DNA of 32,837 bases from Candidatus Fermentibacteraceae bacterium (GCA_016936235.1 JAFGPK010000032.1:1-32837); one strand, 5' to 3'; positions 1 through 8,575 are shown, counted from the stretch's first letter. Numbers and translations: made by a program. Notes: generated from the sequence alone by a model not told the origin.

Positions 1-635
1 ATCTCCGCGTGGTTCCCGGAAAGCAGCACTTCGGGCACCGTCATACCCCGGTACTCCGCGGGCCTGGTATAGCGAGGGTAATCAAGCAGACCCGTCGCGT
101 AACTGTCGGAGCGGGCGGATTCCATCCTGCCCAGTACTCCAGGTATCCACCTGAAGACCGCTTCCATAAGGAACATCGCCGGTATCTCCCCCCCCGAGAC
201 CACCGCGTCGCCGATGCTCACCTCATCCGTTACAGCATGCTCTCGAAAACGGCTGTCCACCCCGCCGTACCTTCCGCAGAACACTATCATGCTGCCGTGT
301 TCCGCCAGATCAAGGGCAAGGGCCTGGTCCAGCCTCCTGCCCTGAGGTGTCAGGTACACTATTCTGGCTTCATCACGCCAGGGCACCCTCTCCAGGGTCT
401 CGAAGAGGGGTTCGGGCCTCAGAAGCATCCCCGCTCCCCCGCCGAACTGGTAATCGTCCACCGAGCCCCTGTCGTCTACGGCCCTGTCCCTCATGTCCAG
501 AAGGGTCATTCTGACGAGACCCTTCTCAACAGCCCTTCCCGTCACCCCGTGCAGCATGAACGGAGTGAAGAGATCGGGGAACAGAGTCGCTACCGCAGTC
601 CGCAAGCTGAACTCCTCAATATCCGAACTGCTCAT
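1..635 (-). CDS. trmD: tRNA (guanine-37-N1)-methyltransferase TrmD, 3' end outside window
   Basis: TrmD uses AdoMet to methylate N1 of G37 in tRNAs, which prevents +1 frameshifting. The ATG at 635 lies 4 bases after the rimM stop, and 211 codons are visible of a family length near 230-250. Seen: FGGGAGM at residues 64-70, CGRYGGVDSR at 120-129, SIGD at 140-143, SGGE at 147-150, the linker IPGVLG at 164-169, and LDYPRYTRP at 184-192. By alignment from memory with E. coli, catalytic Arg154 and Asp169 correspond to Arg162 and Asp177, both present. Oddity: the usual Tyr-Glu-Gly of the cofactor pocket reads Tyr-Gly-Gly here (Gly124). It is the last visible gene of the ffh-rpsP-khpA-rimM-trmD operon; rplS commonly follows but would lie outside. 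Identity is sure. Confidence 0.97.
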   Translation of the reverse strand, partial: MSSSDIEEFSLRTAVATLFPDLFTPFMLHGVTGRAVEKGLVRMTLLDMRDRAVDDRGSVDDYQFGGGAGMLLRPEPLFETLERVPWRDEARIVYLTPQGRRLDQALALDLAEHGSMIVFCGRYGGVDSRFREHAVTDEVSIGDAVVSGGEIPAMFLMEAVFRWIPGVLGRMESARSDSYATGLLDYPRYTRPAEYRGMTVPEVLLSGNHAE

Positions 636-639
636 CGAG

Positions 640-1170
640 TCAGATGGGCAGGTCCTCGAGTCCTTCCGGAAGGTCGATTACTATCACCATGTTCTCCCAG
701 TCCACGGTCCCCTGGTTCATGACCATGATGATCGGTACATTGAAGAGCTTCCCGTCCTTCTCCACCGTCAGCATGGGATTGGAACCGGAAGGTTCCGCAT
801 CCACCACCCTCAGGTCTTCACCGCGGGACCTTATGGTGAACCCGGGGAAACTGTACAGGGGGATGAACTCCAGCTTTTCCGAAGCTTCCTCCCTGCTTAT
901 GTAAAGAGCCGCGTTCCTGCATACCTCAGCCTCTTCCCGGCTGCGTATCTCCCGGAATGTCAGGCTGAACCTCGAATCTCCCCTGACAGTGCATCTGCTC
1001 ACCGTGACGGCTCCGATACCGTCAAGGTAGAGTACCGTGCCACTCGATATCCCGGGAATGCCATGGCCCGAGAAGAACCTGACGCTCAACGCACCCTTCA
1101 ACCCATGGGGCTTCTCTGCACGCCCGAGGAAAACCATGTTCCCGGGCTCCATTCCGGCTTGATCAGTCAA
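640..1170 (-). CDS. rimM: 16S rRNA processing / 30S maturation factor RimM
   Basis: RimM binds ribosomal protein S19 and helps mature the head of the 30S subunit. About 176 residues, the normal size. The N-terminal beta-barrel begins with the family signature around VFLGRAEKPHGLKG (residues 13-26). A PRC-barrel half follows from about residue 100, with the FIPLYSFPGF and NVPIIMV segments and the acidic-hydrophobic C-terminal tail typical of RimM. The start is uncertain. A TTG at 1170 overlaps the khpA stop by 8 bases (coupling), while an ATG at 1152 would begin MEPGNMVFLGR; neither has a strong SD. Its position between khpA and trmD matches the conserved operon. Confidence 0.95.
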   Translation of the reverse strand: MTDQAGMEPGNMVFLGRAEKPHGLKGALSVRFFSGHGIPGISSGTVLYLDGIGAVTVSRCTVRGDSRFSLTFREIRSREEAEVCRNAALYISREEASEKLEFIPLYSFPGFTIRSRGEDLRVVDAEPSGSNPMLTVEKDGKLFNVPIIMVMNQGTVDWENMVIVIDLPEGLEDLPI

Positions 1171-1393
1171 TAATTCTTACTGTGGCCTTCTGCTCCATGC
1201 GGGCGGCAGCCGATCTCACGATCAGCCGCATGGCTTTGGCAATCTTGCCTTCGCGGCCGATGACCCTCCCGAGATCACTTTCAGCCACCCTGAGTTCGTA
1301 TACGGTAACATCCTCCTCGGTTGTCTCCGATACGGAGACCGATTCCGGGTCTGCTACCAGGACCTTGGCCATCAGTTCAACAAGCTCTTTCAT
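1163..1393 (-). CDS. khpA: KH-domain RNA-binding protein KhpA
   Basis: Small single KH-domain RNA-binding protein (YlqC/KhpA family). In other bacteria it binds many RNAs, often as a heterodimer with KhpB/Jag, and affects envelope and division genes. All 76 residues are present; the GxxG loop of the KH fold is Gly-Arg-Glu-Gly at residues 46-49, in the stretch GRVIGREGKIAKAMR. The ATG at 1393 has a GGAGGG SD five bases upstream. It lies 53 bases downstream of rpsP and its stop overlaps the possible rimM start, the usual rpsP-khpA-rimM order. No khpB is visible here. Confidence 0.95.
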   Translation of the reverse strand: MKELVELMAKVLVADPESVSVSETTEEDVTVYELRVAESDLGRVIGREGKIAKAMRLIVRSAAARMEQKATVRIID

Positions 1394-1446
1394 GAGGACC
1401 CTCCAGTTTAGATGCTAGTACAGCCTGCTTACGCACCAATGAGCCT

Positions 1447-1767
1447 TCAGGAGGTCCTGTTCTCTCCCTTGAGGAACACGACCTCCGGTTTGACCTCTCC
1501 ATCGCCGGAAGAAAGCTGGTGCCACTTCTTCCAGGTACCGGTCTTCTTGAGCAGGTTCTTCACTGTATCTGAAACCTGAGCCCCTTTGTCAAGCCAGTGA
1601 AAAACCCTCTCCTCGTCGATCTTGATCTCCATGGGCTTGCGAAGGGGATCATAATAACCGAAGCTTTCGAGGAACCTGCCGGTGGGAGCTTTTCTCCTGT
1701 CGGCCGCCACTATCCTGAAGGAAGGCTCACCCTTGCTTCCCATTCTCCTGAGACGGATAACTACCAA
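1447..1767 (-). CDS. rpsP: 30S ribosomal protein bS16
   Basis: Ribosomal protein bS16 is a small-subunit assembly protein that binds 16S rRNA. The 106-residue protein has the family core: VVIRLRRMGSKGEPSFRIV at the N-terminus, DRRKAPTGRFLESFGYYDP around residues 24-42, and the VFHWLDKGAQVSDTVKNLL helix at about 55-73. The tail is slightly longer than the minimal 80-90-residue form. The start is TTG at 1767, chosen because a GGAGGTG SD lies 5 bases upstream and the product then begins exactly at the conserved VVIRL strand. It lies 14 bases after ffh, so it is almost certainly cotranscribed. Confidence 0.98.
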   Translation of the reverse strand: MVVIRLRRMGSKGEPSFRIVAADRRKAPTGRFLESFGYYDPLRKPMEIKIDEERVFHWLDKGAQVSDTVKNLLKKTGTWKKWHQLSSGDGEVKPEVVFLKGENRTS

Positions 1768-1781
1768 ATTACACCTCCGTA

Positions 1782-3101
1782 TCAGCGGAGCGCTCCGGGC
1801 AGGGTCATTCCCTTCCCGGACCTCATCCGCTTCATCATCTTCTTCATCGAACCAAACTCACGCAGCAGACGGTTGACATCGTTGACCCTGGTGCCGCTGC
1901 CCATTGCAATTCTCTTTCTCCTGCTGCCGTTTATGATTTCCGGATGCAGCCTCTCTTTCCTGGTCATCGAGCCTATTATAGCTGACATCCTGGTGAACTG
2001 CGACTCGTCGATCTCCACACCCTGGGGCTTCAGACCCCTGGGAAGCATTCCGAGGAGATCGCTCAGGGAGCCCAGCTTCCTGATCCTCCCGAGTTCCCTT
2101 GAGAAATCCTCGAGTGTGAAGGAATTGGATATCAGCTTCTTCTCCAGCTTCATGGCCTCATCGATGTCGAAGGCCTCCTGCGCCTTCTCCACAAGGCCCA
2201 CCACGTCACCCATACCCAGTATCCTGCCAGCGAGCCTGCGGGGGTCCATCAATTCCAGGCCGTCCACCTTCTCACCGGTGCCTATGAATTTGATCGGCCT
2301 GCCGGTCACGGCTCTGAAGGAGAGCGCCGCGCCGCCTCTGGAATCACCGTCCATCTTCGTGATCACAGAACCCGTGAACCCTATCCGTTTCTGGAACTCC
2401 TCCGCTACGGTGACCGCGTCCTGACCCGACAGACCGTCAAGAACCAGAAGCGTCTCCGAGGGTTCCGCGATCCTGCTGACCTCACTGAGCTCACTCATGA
2501 GAGCATCGTCCACGTGAAGCCGTCCGGCAGTGTCTGCCACCACGATGTCGTAGTTCCTGAGCCTGGCCTCGGCCATGGCGTCCTTCAGCACCGCCGCCGG
2601 GTCCTTCGTGTCCCTGCGGCAGAAGAAACCCGCTTCTGCTCCTTCGGCCAGCTTCTCCAGCTGGTCTATCGCCGCCGGTCTCTGCAGGTCGCAGGCCACC
2701 AGCATGACCCTCTTGCCCCTGTTCCTGGAAAGCCACCAGGCCAGTCTGGCTGCAGTCGTGGTCTTTCCCGAGCCCTGAAGACCTATGAGCAGGTAGACGA
2801 TCGGTGGCTGCCCTGAGAGTTCGAGGACAGAGGGCTCGGTCCCCAGCAGGTCCACTATCTCGTCGTTGACGATCTTGATGACCTGCTTGCCGGGATCGAT
2901 GCTCCTGAGGACCCTCTCCCCCACGGCCCTGTCCGTGACGCGCCCGATGAAATCCCTGGCCACCCTGAAGTTCACGTCCGCTTCCAGAAGCGCACGGCGC
3001 ACGTGTCTCATGGCCTGCTTGACATCGGATTCGGTGAGCACGCCTCTTCCGGTGATTTTTCTGAAGGCCTCAGAGAGCCTCTCAGACAGGGTTTCGAACA
3101 C
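1782..3101 (-). CDS. ffh: signal recognition particle GTPase Ffh
   Basis: SRP54-type GTPase that, with the 4.5S/SRP RNA, binds signal sequences of nascent proteins and delivers ribosomes to FtsY at the inner membrane. 439 residues. Seen: N-domain helices (1-90), G1 P-loop GLQGSGKT at 107-114, the CDLQRPAA segment at 137-144, G3 DTAGRL at 190-195, G4 TKMDGD at 248-253, then a methionine-rich M domain from about 325 to the end with the RNA-binding region near GSGTRVNDVNRLL. Small departures: LDGLSGQDA replaces the commoner DAMTGQDA. The start is GTG at 3101 with GGAGG five bases upstream. First gene of the ribosomal operon, preceded by a promoter at 3188-3216. I did not find an SRP RNA gene in the window. 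Confidence 0.98.
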   Translation of the reverse strand: MFETLSERLSEAFRKITGRGVLTESDVKQAMRHVRRALLEADVNFRVARDFIGRVTDRAVGERVLRSIDPGKQVIKIVNDEIVDLLGTEPSVLELSGQPPIVYLLIGLQGSGKTTTAARLAWWLSRNRGKRVMLVACDLQRPAAIDQLEKLAEGAEAGFFCRRDTKDPAAVLKDAMAEARLRNYDIVVADTAGRLHVDDALMSELSEVSRIAEPSETLLVLDGLSGQDAVTVAEEFQKRIGFTGSVITKMDGDSRGGAALSFRAVTGRPIKFIGTGEKVDGLELMDPRRLAGRILGMGDVVGLVEKAQEAFDIDEAMKLEKKLISNSFTLEDFSRELGRIRKLGSLSDLLGMLPRGLKPQGVEIDESQFTRMSAIIGSMTRKERLHPEIINGSRRKRIAMGSGTRVNDVNRLLREFGSMKKMMKRMRSGKGMTLPGALR

Positions 3102-3187
3102 AAAAACCTCCAGCTATAGCCATACAATGACCGGCCCGGGTACATACCGAACCGAAACGGCGGGAACATCAGCCCGCAGAGCATGCA

Positions 3188-3216
3188 ACTATACTCTATC
3201 AGGAGGAATAGTACAA
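3188..3216 (-). promoter_or_regulatory. candidate sigma70-type promoter for the ffh operon
   Basis: Reading the minus strand, TTGTAC (3211-3216) is followed after 17 bases by TATAGT (3188-3193). The -10 matches the consensus at 5 of 6 positions, the -35 at 3 of 6. It lies between the end of the upstream lipoprotein gene (3231) and ffh, giving a 5' leader of roughly 80 bases. The leader holds a short hairpin (GCGGG...CCCGC, about 3151-3181). No known leader motif was recognised. Confidence 0.5.
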
Positions 3217-3230
3217 GTTCCGGGAGAACC

Positions 3231-3569
3231 CTATTTCGGGACCGTCTGCGAACCGTGTCCCGAGGGACAGGTGACGGTCAGGTCGTCCGCCGTTTCCGTC
3301 ACAACGTATTCAAGACCTGAGAGGGGACATACGGGAAGGGTATCGGGGAGCAACCCGGAGATGTTCTCCAAACCGTTCTCCAGGCTGGCTTCATAAATGA
3401 TCCCGTCAATCTCGAAGCAGAGGGAATCCATCCTCGCCCTGCAGGTTTCAGCGGCGAGGTCCGCCCTGATGCGGTCGATCTCCTCCTCGGTCATGAGATC
3501 CCTTCCGGCTTCTCTGGCACAGCAGGCTGTCAGGACCACGGCCAGCAGGATGGAGAGAACGGACCTCAT
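3231..3569 (-). CDS. small lipoprotein with paired Cys-Pro motifs (hypothetical)
   Basis: Function not recognised. The 112-residue product begins with a lipoprotein signal peptide (hydrophobic residues 4-15, lipobox Leu-Thr-Ala-Cys16), so it should be exported and lipid-anchored. The mature part starts acidic, then has Cys-Arg at 43-44, Cys51, Cys-Pro at 81-82 (CPLSGLEY) and Cys-Pro at 101-102 (CPSGHG). This CP...CP-x-x-H spacing resembles the C-terminal cysteine pair of some type II pseudopilin-like proteins and is echoed in the protein at 11294-12706; a disulfide or metal knuckle is possible (inference). Its ATG overlaps the rpe stop by four bases (ATGA), so it is the last gene of the hppA-rsmB-rpe group. 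Confidence 0.7.
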   Translation of the reverse strand: MRSVLSILLAVVLTACCAREAGRDLMTEEEIDRIRADLAAETCRARMDSLCFEIDGIIYEASLENGLENISGLLPDTLPVCPLSGLEYVVTETADDLTVTCPSGHGSQTVPK

Positions 3570-4231
3570 CTCAGCCTTCCTATCGCCTCTGCCGGGTCTG
3601 CGGCGCCGGTCACGAAGGAGCCCGAGACCAGGACATCCGCTCCGGCGCGAACCAGCTGCTCAGCATTTTCGTCGTTCACTCCACCGTCAACGGCAACCAG
3701 AGCTTCGCCTCCGCCGAAGGAATCCAGAAGTTCCCGCGCCATGGAAACCTTGCCGTGAAGATGGGCAAGGTGTTCCTGGCCTCCGTAGCCGGGGTTCACC
3801 GTCATTATCAGCATAAGGTCCACCGCGGGAGCCACCCATCTCAGGAAATCCACGGGGGTGGCCGGATTCACCGCCACTCCCGCCATGCAGCCGGCTTCCC
3901 TGATCCTTCGGAGGAGCCGGTCAAGATGGACCGCAACTTCTGCGTGCACGGTGATGCAGCTGCATCCAGCCTCGGCGAAAGCGTCCACCAGTCCGTCTGG
4001 GTTCTGCACCATGAGATGTGCGTCAACCGGTATCTCCACTGCCCTGGCCACCGCCCCCGCTACACCGGAACCCACAGTCAGAACAGGTACGAACACCCCG
4101 TCCATCACATCAAGGTGAATCATGTCGGCGCCGGCATCCTGCAGCCGCCTGGATTCCGAAGCCAGGCTCCCCTGGTCACAGCCCAGTATGGATGGGGCCA
4201 CCAGAACCCGGCCCGTCACCATGTGCCCCAT
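3566..4231 (-). CDS. rpe: ribulose-phosphate 3-epimerase
   Basis: Interconverts D-ribulose 5-phosphate and D-xylulose 5-phosphate in the pentose phosphate pathway; cytoplasmic TIM barrel. 221 residues, family-typical. Metal and catalytic residues are visible: His39 and Asp41 in HLDVMDG, His72 in DAHLMV, and the second Asp in VAVDGGV near residue 180. The phosphate-binding MTVNPGYGGQ loop is intact. The usual VPNxTFGP is altered to VPVLTVGS. The start is ambiguous: ATG 4231 overlaps the PASTA gene by 16 bases, while ATG 4222 or GTG 4219 (a GTGA overlap) would lose 3-4 residues. Pentose phosphates made here could also feed sedoheptulose 7-phosphate to the heptose pathway upstream (inference). 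Confidence 0.96.
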   Translation of the reverse strand: MGHMVTGRVLVAPSILGCDQGSLASESRRLQDAGADMIHLDVMDGVFVPVLTVGSGVAGAVARAVEIPVDAHLMVQNPDGLVDAFAEAGCSCITVHAEVAVHLDRLLRRIREAGCMAGVAVNPATPVDFLRWVAPAVDLMLIMTVNPGYGGQEHLAHLHGKVSMARELLDSFGGGEALVAVDGGVNDENAEQLVRAGADVLVSGSFVTGAADPAEAIGRLR

Positions 4232-4977
4232 TCGCCATCGGTCCTGCCCACCACGACGACGACTGAATCCCCCGGTGCGAAGCGTGTACCGGCGGGCGTC
4301 AGCTGTTCTATCACGATACCGTCCTGGAGAATGTCACCCGTGGTCCTTTCCTGGACCACCATCACAAGGCGGTTTCTCTCCGCCAGCTCCCGGGCTCCGG
4401 ACTCCGAAAGCCCCTGGAAGCGGGGCATCCCCTCCCATCCTGTAGAGACCAGAAGCCTGACGGGAGTTGTCACCGAAAGGCTGTCGTACTGCCTGGGGCA
4501 GACACCCACAACCATCCCTTCCGGGACCGCGGGGTGAGGGACCCAGCTTCTTCCGATGGAGTACAGCTGCCAGTCGGCGATCTTCTCTTCGGCATCCACC
4601 GCAGACATCCCGATGAGAGAGTCAGGATAGTACTGCCTGTAGAGAGGACCGATGTTCCAGAAAATGCTCACCGGAGCCCCGCGGGGGGTCATGGCTCCCG
4701 GAGGAGGGTCCTGCCTTATCACGCTGCCCATGCTCTCCATGGGACCGTACTCCGACCACTGGCCGGCGAGGACGAGGCTGGCGGACTCCACCTCCCTCTG
4801 GGCATCCTGCCGGGAAAGACCTATCACGTCGGGGACGGTCACCGGGGCTGAAGCCGCACCGATGGAAGAGATGAACCTGGGTGTCTCGAATATGGAGGGA
4901 GCCAGGAGCGTGCCTGCCAGGAAAGCCAGGACCGCCCCTGAAAGGGCCAGGATTCCAAACCTAAGGGCGGATCTCAC
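4216..4977 (-). CDS. membrane-anchored protein with three PASTA domains
   Basis: The roughly 253-residue protein has one N-terminal transmembrane segment (about residues 6-27) followed by three PASTA-like repeats (about 48-110, 115-180, 184-245), each with the VPDVIGLS- or FQGLSESGA-type helix start. PASTA domains bind peptidoglycan fragments or muropeptides in kinases and penicillin-binding proteins; here no kinase or transpeptidase domain is attached. The start is GTG at 4977, overlapping the rsmB stop by four bases (GTGA) with a GGAGG SD five bases upstream; an in-frame GTG at 4992 would add five residues but lacks that spacing. A role as periplasmic cell-wall sensor or adaptor is inference. 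Confidence 0.88.
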   Translation of the reverse strand: MRSALRFGILALSGAVLAFLAGTLLAPSIFETPRFISSIGAASAPVTVPDVIGLSRQDAQREVESASLVLAGQWSEYGPMESMGSVIRQDPPPGAMTPRGAPVSIFWNIGPLYRQYYPDSLIGMSAVDAEEKIADWQLYSIGRSWVPHPAVPEGMVVGVCPRQYDSLSVTTPVRLLVSTGWEGMPRFQGLSESGARELAERNRLVMVVQERTTGDILQDGIVIEQLTPAGTRFAPGDSVVVVVGRTDGEWGTW

Positions 4978-6122
4978 GTTTCCCTCCTCCACGCGGCTGC
5001 GAACAGTCCGTCTATTCCGTGCTCAGTTGGGAATATGCTAATCATACCCTCGCTGGCAAGCTCTGCCGGAACCTGGAGGTCCACCCTGCGGTAATCGCCG
5101 TGGATGCTCTCGAACCGTTCCACCTGCTGAACGTTCTCCTCGTCCTCCAGGCTGCATGTCGAGTATGCAAGCACCCCCGAAGGGGCAACGAGCTCCGCGG
5201 CCGAATCCAGAAGGTTGCGCTGCAGACCGGCCATCTGGATGAGATACGCGGATGACCAATTCCAGCGGGCATCGGGTCTTCTTCTGTATACACCGGTGTT
5301 GGTGCAGGGAGAATCCACCAGGACCATGTCGAACTGCCTCGCCAGAGGGGGTGCGGTGCCGCTGCCCACCAGGGGGAAAGCTCCCGTCCAGCCGAGTCGC
5401 CGCCTGTTCTGCGCCCACCTTTCCATTCTCGCCGGGCTGCTGTCCATTGATATGACAAGGGAGGCGGATGCCTGCAGATGATGGGTCTTGCCGCCGGGCG
5501 CCGCACCTATCTCCAGCACCTCTCCCCCGGCAGCCATGGCAGCCATGGACCTGCCGACGAGGGCGGCGGCTTCGTCCTGAATGTATGCGGGGCAGTCCAG
5601 GGATCCAAGGGGACTGCTCCCGCTCCTCTGCAGCACCCTGTAATCCCCCAGGTACCTGCCGCCGCATTCGGGATCGTCCCCGGCCTTCCCGATGCATGCG
5701 CCTATGGCGGGAACTCCGTTGTTCCATTCCATCAGACGGATGGTCCTTTCGGTTCCGAACCGCGAGATCCATCTGTCGACGAGATCAGCGGGATGCGACC
5801 ATCTCTCCGCCAGCGAGGCGGATCCGGTGTCCGGTTCGCCTTCGGCGGCGAGTTTCCTGAGCACTGCGTTCACGAGACCTCCAGCCCTGTGCCCCTTCAG
5901 CGCACTGACGGTCTCGGAGACGGCGGCGTGGGGTGGAGTACCCAGTATGAGAAGCTGGGCGGCACCTGCCCTGAGGGCTGCCAGAACCGGCTCCTCCAGT
6001 GTTTCGAGGGGCCTGCTGCAGTAACGGGCCAGGGCTCTGTCCAGCCTGGCCCGCCATACCACCGTTTCCCGAAGCAGTCTCAGGGCGAATGCCCGGTCCC
6101 TTCCCGAGAGGCCGAAGATCAC
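4974..6122 (-). CDS. rsmB: 16S rRNA m5C967 methyltransferase RsmB (start unclear)
   Basis: Methylates C5 of C967 in 16S rRNA. NusB-like N-domain (about 1-130) followed by the Rossmann methyltransferase domain: AdoMet loop LEIGAAPGGKT at 204-213, motif IV DSPCTNTGVYRRRPD with Cys273, and motif VI YSTCSL with the nucleophile Cys323. The coordinates use the first canonical codon, GTG at 6122, but it has no SD. The reading frame stays open upstream to a TGA at 6225-6227, and it encodes a helix-like SRRAAIRSLAGDD segment that resembles the family N-terminus. No ATG, GTG or TTG occurs in that stretch; an ATC at 6146 sits six bases after an AAGAAGG SD. The real protein is probably somewhat longer than 382 residues (inference). 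Confidence 0.93.
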   Translation of the reverse strand: MIFGLSGRDRAFALRLLRETVVWRARLDRALARYCSRPLETLEEPVLAALRAGAAQLLILGTPPHAAVSETVSALKGHRAGGLVNAVLRKLAAEGEPDTGSASLAERWSHPADLVDRWISRFGTERTIRLMEWNNGVPAIGACIGKAGDDPECGGRYLGDYRVLQRSGSSPLGSLDCPAYIQDEAAALVGRSMAAMAAGGEVLEIGAAPGGKTHHLQASASLVISMDSSPARMERWAQNRRRLGWTGAFPLVGSGTAPPLARQFDMVLVDSPCTNTGVYRRRPDARWNWSSAYLIQMAGLQRNLLDSAAELVAPSGVLAYSTCSLEDEENVQQVERFESIHGDYRRVDLQVPAELASEGMISIFPTEHGIDGLFAAAWRRET

Positions 6123-6180
6123 GTCATCACCGGCCAGGGACCTGATCGCAGCCCTTCTTGACTTTGCCCCCTTCGATTCC

Positions 6181-6429
6181 CTACCGGACGTTTTCCACCT
6201 TCTCCATCTCGGGGAACACGGACTTCAGATTCCTCTCCACCGTCCATTGAAGCGTGACCGTAGCCATGGCGCAGCCGGAACATGCTCCCTGAAGCCTGAC
6301 CCTCACCACCTTGTCTTCAATGCCTACGAACTCGATATCCCCGCCGTCGCGCTGCAGAACAGGCCTTATTTTCTCGATCTCCGACTTCACGTTCGCTTCG
6401 TTGAACTCCAGGATCTCCTCTTTGCTCAT
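6181..6429 (-). CDS. NifU C-terminal-like Fe-S scaffold protein
   Basis: 82-residue stand-alone NifU C-terminal (Nfu) domain, which carries or transfers Fe-S clusters. The cluster-binding Cys-x-x-Cys is seen as [13 protein letters not shown] in the second half, preceded by the family segment [14 protein letters not shown]. The start is ATG at 6429 (GGAGG SD six bases upstream) rather than the in-frame TTG at 6435 that touches the SD. It lies 16 bases after hppA, which suggests cotranscription. What it supplies is not shown by context; no other Fe-S assembly gene is in the window. Confidence 0.93.
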   Translation of the reverse strand: MSKEEILEFNEANVKSEIEKIRPVLQRDGGDIEFVGIEDKVVRVRLQGACSGCAMATVTLQWTVERNLKSVFPEMEKVENVR

Positions 6430-6445
6430 TCGCAACCTCCGGTCT

Positions 6446-8512
6446 TCATATCTGTGAGATGACCAGCGAGACCATGGTCATCAGTTTGATCAGTATGTTC
6501 AGGGCGGGTCCGCTGGTATCCTTGAACGGGTCTCCCACCGTATCACCTATCACCGCGGCCGAGTGCTCCGGGGTTCCCTTCCCGCCGTACTCACCGCGCT
6601 CTATGTACTTCTTGGCGTTGTCCCATGCTCCTCCGGCGTTGGACATGAAGACCGCGAGCAGGACACCCGATGCTATGGCTCCGGCCAGCACTCCGCCCAG
6701 GGTCTCGGCTCCCGCGTCCCCGAAGGCGAAGTAGACTGCCACAGGTATTATCACCGCGAGTATACCCGGCAGTATCATCTCCCTGAGAGCACCCTCGGTT
6801 GCTATCTCAACGCATCTGGCGGTATCCGGTTCCGCTTCCCTCTCCATCAGCCCCTTGATCTGGAGGAACTGCCTTCGGACTTCCTTGACCATGTCCATTG
6901 CCGTCCTGCCCACAGCCCTCAGGGTGAGGGACGCGAAAACGTATGGAAGAAGGGCACCGAAAAGGAGCCCGGCCACGACATTCGACTTGAGCAGGTCTAT
7001 GGCCTGCAGGCCGGTGGAGGCCGCATAGGCGCTGAAGAGCGCCAGCGCCGTCAGAGCGGCGGAACCTATTGCGAAACCCTTGCCCATGGCCGCCGTGGTG
7101 TTGCCGAGGGAATCCAGTTTGTCGGTCTTCTCCCTGACCTCTCCGGGAAGGTCCGACATCTCGGCTATTCCGCCGGCATTGTCCGCCACGGGGCCATACG
7201 CGTCCACCGACATTGTCATCCCGACGTTCATCAGCATGCCCAGAGCCGCCAGCGCTATTCCGTAAAGGCCGGCGAAGTTGTAGCTCACTAGAATCGCCGC
7301 GGCGATGAAGAGTATCGGGAAGATGGTGGATTCCATTCCCACGGCTATTCCCTCGATGATGCAGGTCGCGGGTCCGGTCTGGGTACTCCTGGATATCCTC
7401 CTGACAGGCCCTCCGCTGGTGTAGTACTCGGTGATGAGACCGATGGCGGTACCTGATACGATACCGCTCACAAGAGCCCAGAATACTCCGAGGCCGACCT
7501 CGAATGCGAGTACGGTCAGCAGCGCAAATGCCAGGGAGAGCACCGTGCTGATGAAAGTGGAGTTCCTGAGGACCGTTGCCGGACTTCCCTTCCTGCTGAG
7601 GAGTTTCACCGAGAGTACACCGGCTATGCTGGCCAGGGTGCCCGCGGCCGCCAGTACAAGAGGCAGGGCTATAAGGGTTCCCGGACCGGCAGGCGAACCT
7701 GATGGTATCAGACCCAGGGGGACTCCGGACAGACTGAATCCGAATGCCAGCACCACGGCTGCTATTATGCTTCCCACATAGGACTCGAACAGGTCCGCTC
7801 CCATGCCGGCGACATCGCCCACGTTGTCGCCAACGTTATCGGCTATCACGGCAGGGTTCCTGGGATCGTCCTCGGGTATTCCCGCCTCGATCTTCCCGAC
7901 GAGATCGGCGCCCACGTCAGCGCTCTTTGTGAAGATGCCGCCCCCTACCCTGGCGAAGAGAGCGATGGAACTGGCGCCCATACCGAACCCGGCTATGTTC
8001 TCAAGGGAAACCGGACCGATCACGGATTCCAGCATACCCTTCAGAGCTGGGGAATCAAGGAACACTATGTAGAACACCGAAACTCCAAGGAGCCCCAGGG
8101 CGGCAACCGCCAGCCCCATGACGCTTCCTCCTGAAAAGGCAACGGAGAGGGCCCCCGAAAGGCTGTGCCTGGCGGCTTCCGTCGTCCTGACATTGCCGAT
8201 GGTGGCCGCGTTCATGCCAACGTACCCGGCCAGCATGCTCAGCCCGGCTCCACATACGAATGCCACGGCGGTCCCGTGGTCCACTCCGAAGAAGAGTGCC
8301 AGGGCAACAGCCCCAACGAAGAACAGGAGTATCCGGTACTGAGTTTTCAGATAGGTCATGGCGCCGCAATGGATCATGTCCGCAAGGTATCTCATCCTGT
8401 CGGTCCCGGTGGATTCCTTTTTCAGGCTCCTATACCTGATGATGGCCACAAGACCGGTCAGCAGCGCCACCAGAATTCCAGTGTATCGGAAAGCAACCTG
8501 AGAGGCAGTCAT
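6446..8512 (-). CDS. hppA: ion-pumping membrane pyrophosphatase, K+-dependent type
   Basis: Integral membrane pyrophosphatase that couples PPi hydrolysis to H+ and/or Na+ export. 688 residues with about 16 hydrophobic segments. The substrate loops are intact: [39 protein letters not shown] at about 198-236 (shown by its Asp/Lys pattern), and [17 protein letters not shown] near the C-terminus. The K+-dependence signature [10 protein letters not shown] is at 470-479: Ala474 and Gly477 replace the Lys and Thr of K+-independent enzymes. The gate pair Asp240/Glu243 (DLFES) is present, as in Na+-pumping and K+-dependent members; the pumped ion cannot be fixed from sequence alone. ATG at 8512 with a GGAG SD. 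Its own promoter is proposed at 8576-8604. Confidence 0.97.
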   Translation of the reverse strand: MTASQVAFRYTGILVALLTGLVAIIRYRSLKKESTGTDRMRYLADMIHCGAMTYLKTQYRILLFFVGAVALALFFGVDHGTAVAFVCGAGLSMLAGYVGMNAATIGNVRTTEAARHSLSGALSVAFSGGSVMGLAVAALGLLGVSVFYIVFLDSPALKGMLESVIGPVSLENIAGFGMGASSIALFARVGGGIFTKSADVGADLVGKIEAGIPEDDPRNPAVIADNVGDNVGDVAGMGADLFESYVGSIIAAVVLAFGFSLSGVPLGLIPSGSPAGPGTLIALPLVLAAAGTLASIAGVLSVKLLSRKGSPATVLRNSTFISTVLSLAFALLTVLAFEVGLGVFWALVSGIVSGTAIGLITEYYTSGGPVRRISRSTQTGPATCIIEGIAVGMESTIFPILFIAAAILVSYNFAGLYGIALAALGMLMNVGMTMSVDAYGPVADNAGGIAEMSDLPGEVREKTDKLDSLGNTTAAMGKGFAIGSAALTALALFSAYAASTGLQAIDLLKSNVVAGLLFGALLPYVFASLTLRAVGRTAMDMVKEVRRQFLQIKGLMEREAEPDTARCVEIATEGALREMILPGILAVIIPVAVYFAFGDAGAETLGGVLAGAIASGVLLAVFMSNAGGAWDNAKKYIERGEYGGKGTPEHSAAVIGDTVGDPFKDTSGPALNILIKLMTMVSLVISQI

Positions 8513-8575
8513 TTACACTCCTTATTACAAGTAATGCAATGTTGTTACTAATTCAGGGTTTGTCAGATTGTGCCT

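Noticed and set aside
3151-3181. Possible structured RNA or SRP RNA in the ffh leader
   Set aside because: Only a short GCGGG/CCCGC hairpin is present; the conserved GGUCAGG...GGAAGGA core of SRP RNA is absent.
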